Source: Smittium culicis
Taxonomy: Eukaryota > Kickxellomycota > Harpellomycetes > Harpellales > Legeriomycetaceae
Length of the DNA: 22,190 nt
Reading direction: 5' to 3'
Assembly: GCA_001970855.1 (NCBI GenBank)
Contig: LSSN01001094.1
Location: 1 to 22,190 of the forward strand
Both the position numbers and the translations under genes were made by a program. Positions 19,656-22,190 of the stretch are shown in pieces (the first letter of the stretch is position 1; every line of letters starts with the position of its first letter). The notes beneath the pieces are model-generated. The model searched no databases. It saw only the letters and a program-made list of their open reading frames with translations, and was not told the DNA's origin.

Positions 19656-21224
19656 ATGGAAGAGCATAAATACTCATTTATTTTTTTTATGGCACTAATA
19701 TTTTCTTTTGCTGATGCATATGGAATGGGTGCCAACGACGTTGCAAACTCCTTTGCTACTTCCGTTGCTTCTGGTACACTTTCTCTCAAACAAGCCGTTT
19801 GTATTGCTGTATTTACTGAATTTATTGGAGCCTTTTTTTTGGGTTCAAAAACTTCACAAACGATTAGAGGTGGAATTATTGATATAAGTAGATTTGACCA
19901 TCAACCTGAACTTTTAATGTTGGGAATGACTACATCTGCTCTCGGATCAGCTTCTTGGGTAATATTTGCAACTTCGCGAGGCTGGCCTGTTTCTTCAACA
20001 CACTCGATAATTGGTGCTATAATTGGTATGAGAATCTCTGCTTTTGGTGAAAATGCAATCAAATGGGGATTTAATGGCTTTTTAAAGATTATAGCCTCTT
20101 GGCTTATTTCCCCTGTCGTAGCTGCAATAGTGTCTGCTTTCATATATATTTTAACTAAATATATTGTTTTTGAACATGAAAATAGTTTTGAAAGAGGTCT
20201 AAGAGCTATCCCTGTTTACATTTTTTTCACGCTTTGGATAAACCTTGCATTTATTATTAGCACAGGAAAGTTTGGGCCTAAGTTGACTGAATTCAACATC
20301 TGGAAAATCGCTGGGATATCAGGGTCTGTTTCTTTCATTATGGCAATCCTTTCATATTTCTTCTACTCAAGCTGGTTGAAAAGAAAAATAATTGACAAAC
20401 AAGACATGAAGTTATATCAAATATTTTTAACACCATTTTTAGGACCACAACCTATAGTTATTGAGCCCACTGAGTCTGAAGTGGCTTTAATGAACGAAAA
20501 ATCTGACGTCAAGAACTTGGAAAAGGGGAGGTTGTATTCATTTTTCAAAAAAGTTGAGAAATCATTCTTTCGTGGAATAAAAAAAGACGTTGTTGGAATA
20601 GAAAATCCTAATATGAGAAATATTCGCTCTCGTGCAAAAAAGTATGATTGTCAAACCGAGCACCTTTTTCAGTTTATCCAAGTTTTCACTGCATGTGCTG
20701 CCTCCTTTTCTCATGGCTCGAATGATGTTTCCAATGTTGTTGGACCTTTATCTACTGTATATCATGTCTGGTCAAGTGCTAAAATCCCAAATAGTACAAA
20801 TAAGCTATCACTATGGTGCTTAGCTTACTGCGCAATTGCAATTGATATCGGTTTCGCTACATATGGATATAATGTTGTGAGAACTCTTGGAAACAATATC
20901 ACATTTATTACTCCATCAAGAGGTTTTGCTGCTGAATTAGGTACATCTCTTATTGTCGTCACTGCATCGAGATTCGGTATTCCTGTCTCAACAACACATT
21001 GCATTTCTGGTGCTATGGTTGGTGTTGGACTATGTAACGGTAGTTTCAAGGCCATAAATTGGAGAATGTTTGCTATATGCTTCCTTTCTTGGGTAATCAC
21101 ACTTCCGGTAGCTGGACTTATTTCTGGATTATTGTTTACTGCAATTGCTTATTCACCTGAGAAGCGACATAGGCATTTTGAAGGGCATACAGCGTCAATT
21201 ATATCATCACCTACACAATTTTAG
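19656..21224 (+). CDS. PiT-family (PHO-4/Pho89-type) phosphate transporter, copy B
   Basis: A 522-residue paralogue of the transporter at 2270-3784, similar along its full length (about three-quarters identical by eye in the membrane halves). It shows the same duplicated signatures: GANDVANS (25-32) and PVSSTHS in the first half, HGSNDVSN and PVSTTHC in the second. Predicted role is phosphate import at the plasma membrane. It differs from copy A in the central loop, which is weakly conserved, and in a C-terminal extension of about 18 residues containing RHRHFEGH. There is also an Arg in GAIIGMRISAFG where copy A has Gly (GAIIGMGITAYG), inside or at the edge of a membrane segment. The start ATG at 19656 matches copy A in position relative to the first motif. 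The ORF is intact and intron-free. Whether both copies have the same affinity or expression cannot be told here. Confidence 0.95.
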   Translation: MEEHKYSFIFFMALIFSFADAYGMGANDVANSFATSVASGTLSLKQAVCIAVFTEFIGAFFLGSKTSQTIRGGIIDISRFDHQPELLMLGMTTSALGSASWVIFATSRGWPVSSTHSIIGAIIGMRISAFGENAIKWGFNGFLKIIASWLISPVVAAIVSAFIYILTKYIVFEHENSFERGLRAIPVYIFFTLWINLAFIISTGKFGPKLTEFNIWKIAGISGSVSFIMAILSYFFYSSWLKRKIIDKQDMKLYQIFLTPFLGPQPIVIEPTESEVALMNEKSDVKNLEKGRLYSFFKKVEKSFFRGIKKDVVGIENPNMRNIRSRAKKYDCQTEHLFQFIQVFTACAASFSHGSNDVSNVVGPLSTVYHVWSSAKIPNSTNKLSLWCLAYCAIAIDIGFATYGYNVVRTLGNNITFITPSRGFAAELGTSLIVVTASRFGIPVSTTHCISGAMVGVGLCNGSFKAINWRMFAICFLSWVITLPVAGLISGLLFTAIAYSPEKRHRHFEGHTASIISSPTQF

Positions 21225-21964
21225 TCATTATATAGTTAACTATCCAAGTGAATTAAATATTTTAGCAATTAAATTCTACTGAAAGAAGCTTTGGGAAATT
21301 AACATAAAAAAACTCTTAGATAAAGAGTAGAATGAATTAATTATTAATCATAATTAAATCAAACTTATTTTTAACGAGCGATATAGTAATTATAGTTCAC
21401 ATGTTATGATATTGAGGAAAGATGATAAATCAACTGTAAAAAGATAAAAGCGCAGCATCTTTTTAATTAAAATATTTAAGCCTTGTGGTACGTTTGTCTA
21501 TTTTAATTGTTATTAATTAATTCTAATATATACTATCTAATTACTAATTACTAATATCTTTAAATATCAATTTAAATGATGAATACACAAAGAATACTTA
21601 TAAAATTGTTGTATTCATTTAAATACAGCGGTTATCCAAATAAAAAAATGACATTCCTTTTCTAATTATTCAGTTATCAGTACCTGATATATTTACTAAC
21701 ATATCAATGTAAATCTTTGTTTTTATGTAGCAGAGCTAAGACTTGGTATTTTTAATCAAAATTTAATCGAGTTTTCCTATTTCTATCTAACTCAGTTTTT
21801 TTTTCAATATACAAAGGAAATCTACGATTTATTTGTATAAAGACATTTTTATGAGTTAGTTACAGACTAGTAAAATCAATTCCCATACCTTTATATTCAA
21901 ATATTACTATTACTCGTATTACATTATCATCACGCTTTACATCATATTATAACCTATTTACCAA
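21225..21964. other. AT-rich 3' flank, no gene seen
   Basis: About 740 bases after transporter B, AT-rich, without open frames of note. No exact AATAAA is obvious close behind the stop. Confidence 0.55.

Positions 21965-22190
<226 letters not shown>

Noticed and set aside
19901..20143. Minus-strand frames inside the transporter genes (for example 19901-20143, 20825-21100, 2761-2958 and 3094-3288)
   Set aside because: Shadows of strongly conserved plus-strand coding sequence.

Overview
The window is AT-rich eukaryotic DNA: intergenic stretches look close to three-quarters A+T, with long A/T runs. It has few genes, and those genes have no introns. Two large genes encode PiT-family phosphate transporters of the type shared with fungal PHO-4/Pho89. 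Together with a DIRS-type retrotransposon and low gene density, this suggests an AT-rich, early-diverging fungus (zoopagomycete- or mucoromycete-like). That placement is an inference; nothing in the window is a decisive phylogenetic marker. Both ends fall in low-complexity DNA (poly-T at 1-38, an ACT triplet repeat at 21965-22190), so they may be assembly contig ends.

Layout. 1-242: poly-T, then what looks like part of a long terminal repeat read on the minus strand, with a TATA-like box and stacked palindromes. 2270-3784: intact PiT transporter A (+). 5458 to about 5960: a degraded, GC-richer retroposon remnant (-). 7289-8326: a gene for an unrecognised secreted protein (-). 9907-14411: a decayed but structurally complete DIRS-type tyrosine-recombinase retrotransposon, with inverted terminal repeats, gag, reverse transcriptase, RNase H, a post-RNase H region, tyrosine recombinase and an internal complementary region. 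15508-15669: a short 5'-truncated retroposon (-) flanked by a 13-bp target-site duplication and sharing its 3' end with the 5458 remnant. 15740-15883: a 47-codon ORF that may be a gene fragment. 19656-21224: intact PiT transporter B (+). The remaining stretches show no gene I can support.

How the parts relate. The two transporters are in the same orientation and closely similar along their whole length, so they look like products of a duplication. About 15.9 kb of mostly retroelement and AT-rich sequence now separates them. The DIRS-type relic is the richest structure: all expected domains can be read in order once frameshifts and stops are allowed for, and the terminal architecture diagnostic of DIRS elements (inverted repeats plus an internal copy of their outer edge) is still visible. 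Many of its stops look like G-to-A or C-to-T changes. The secreted protein is the only intact gene here whose family I cannot name.
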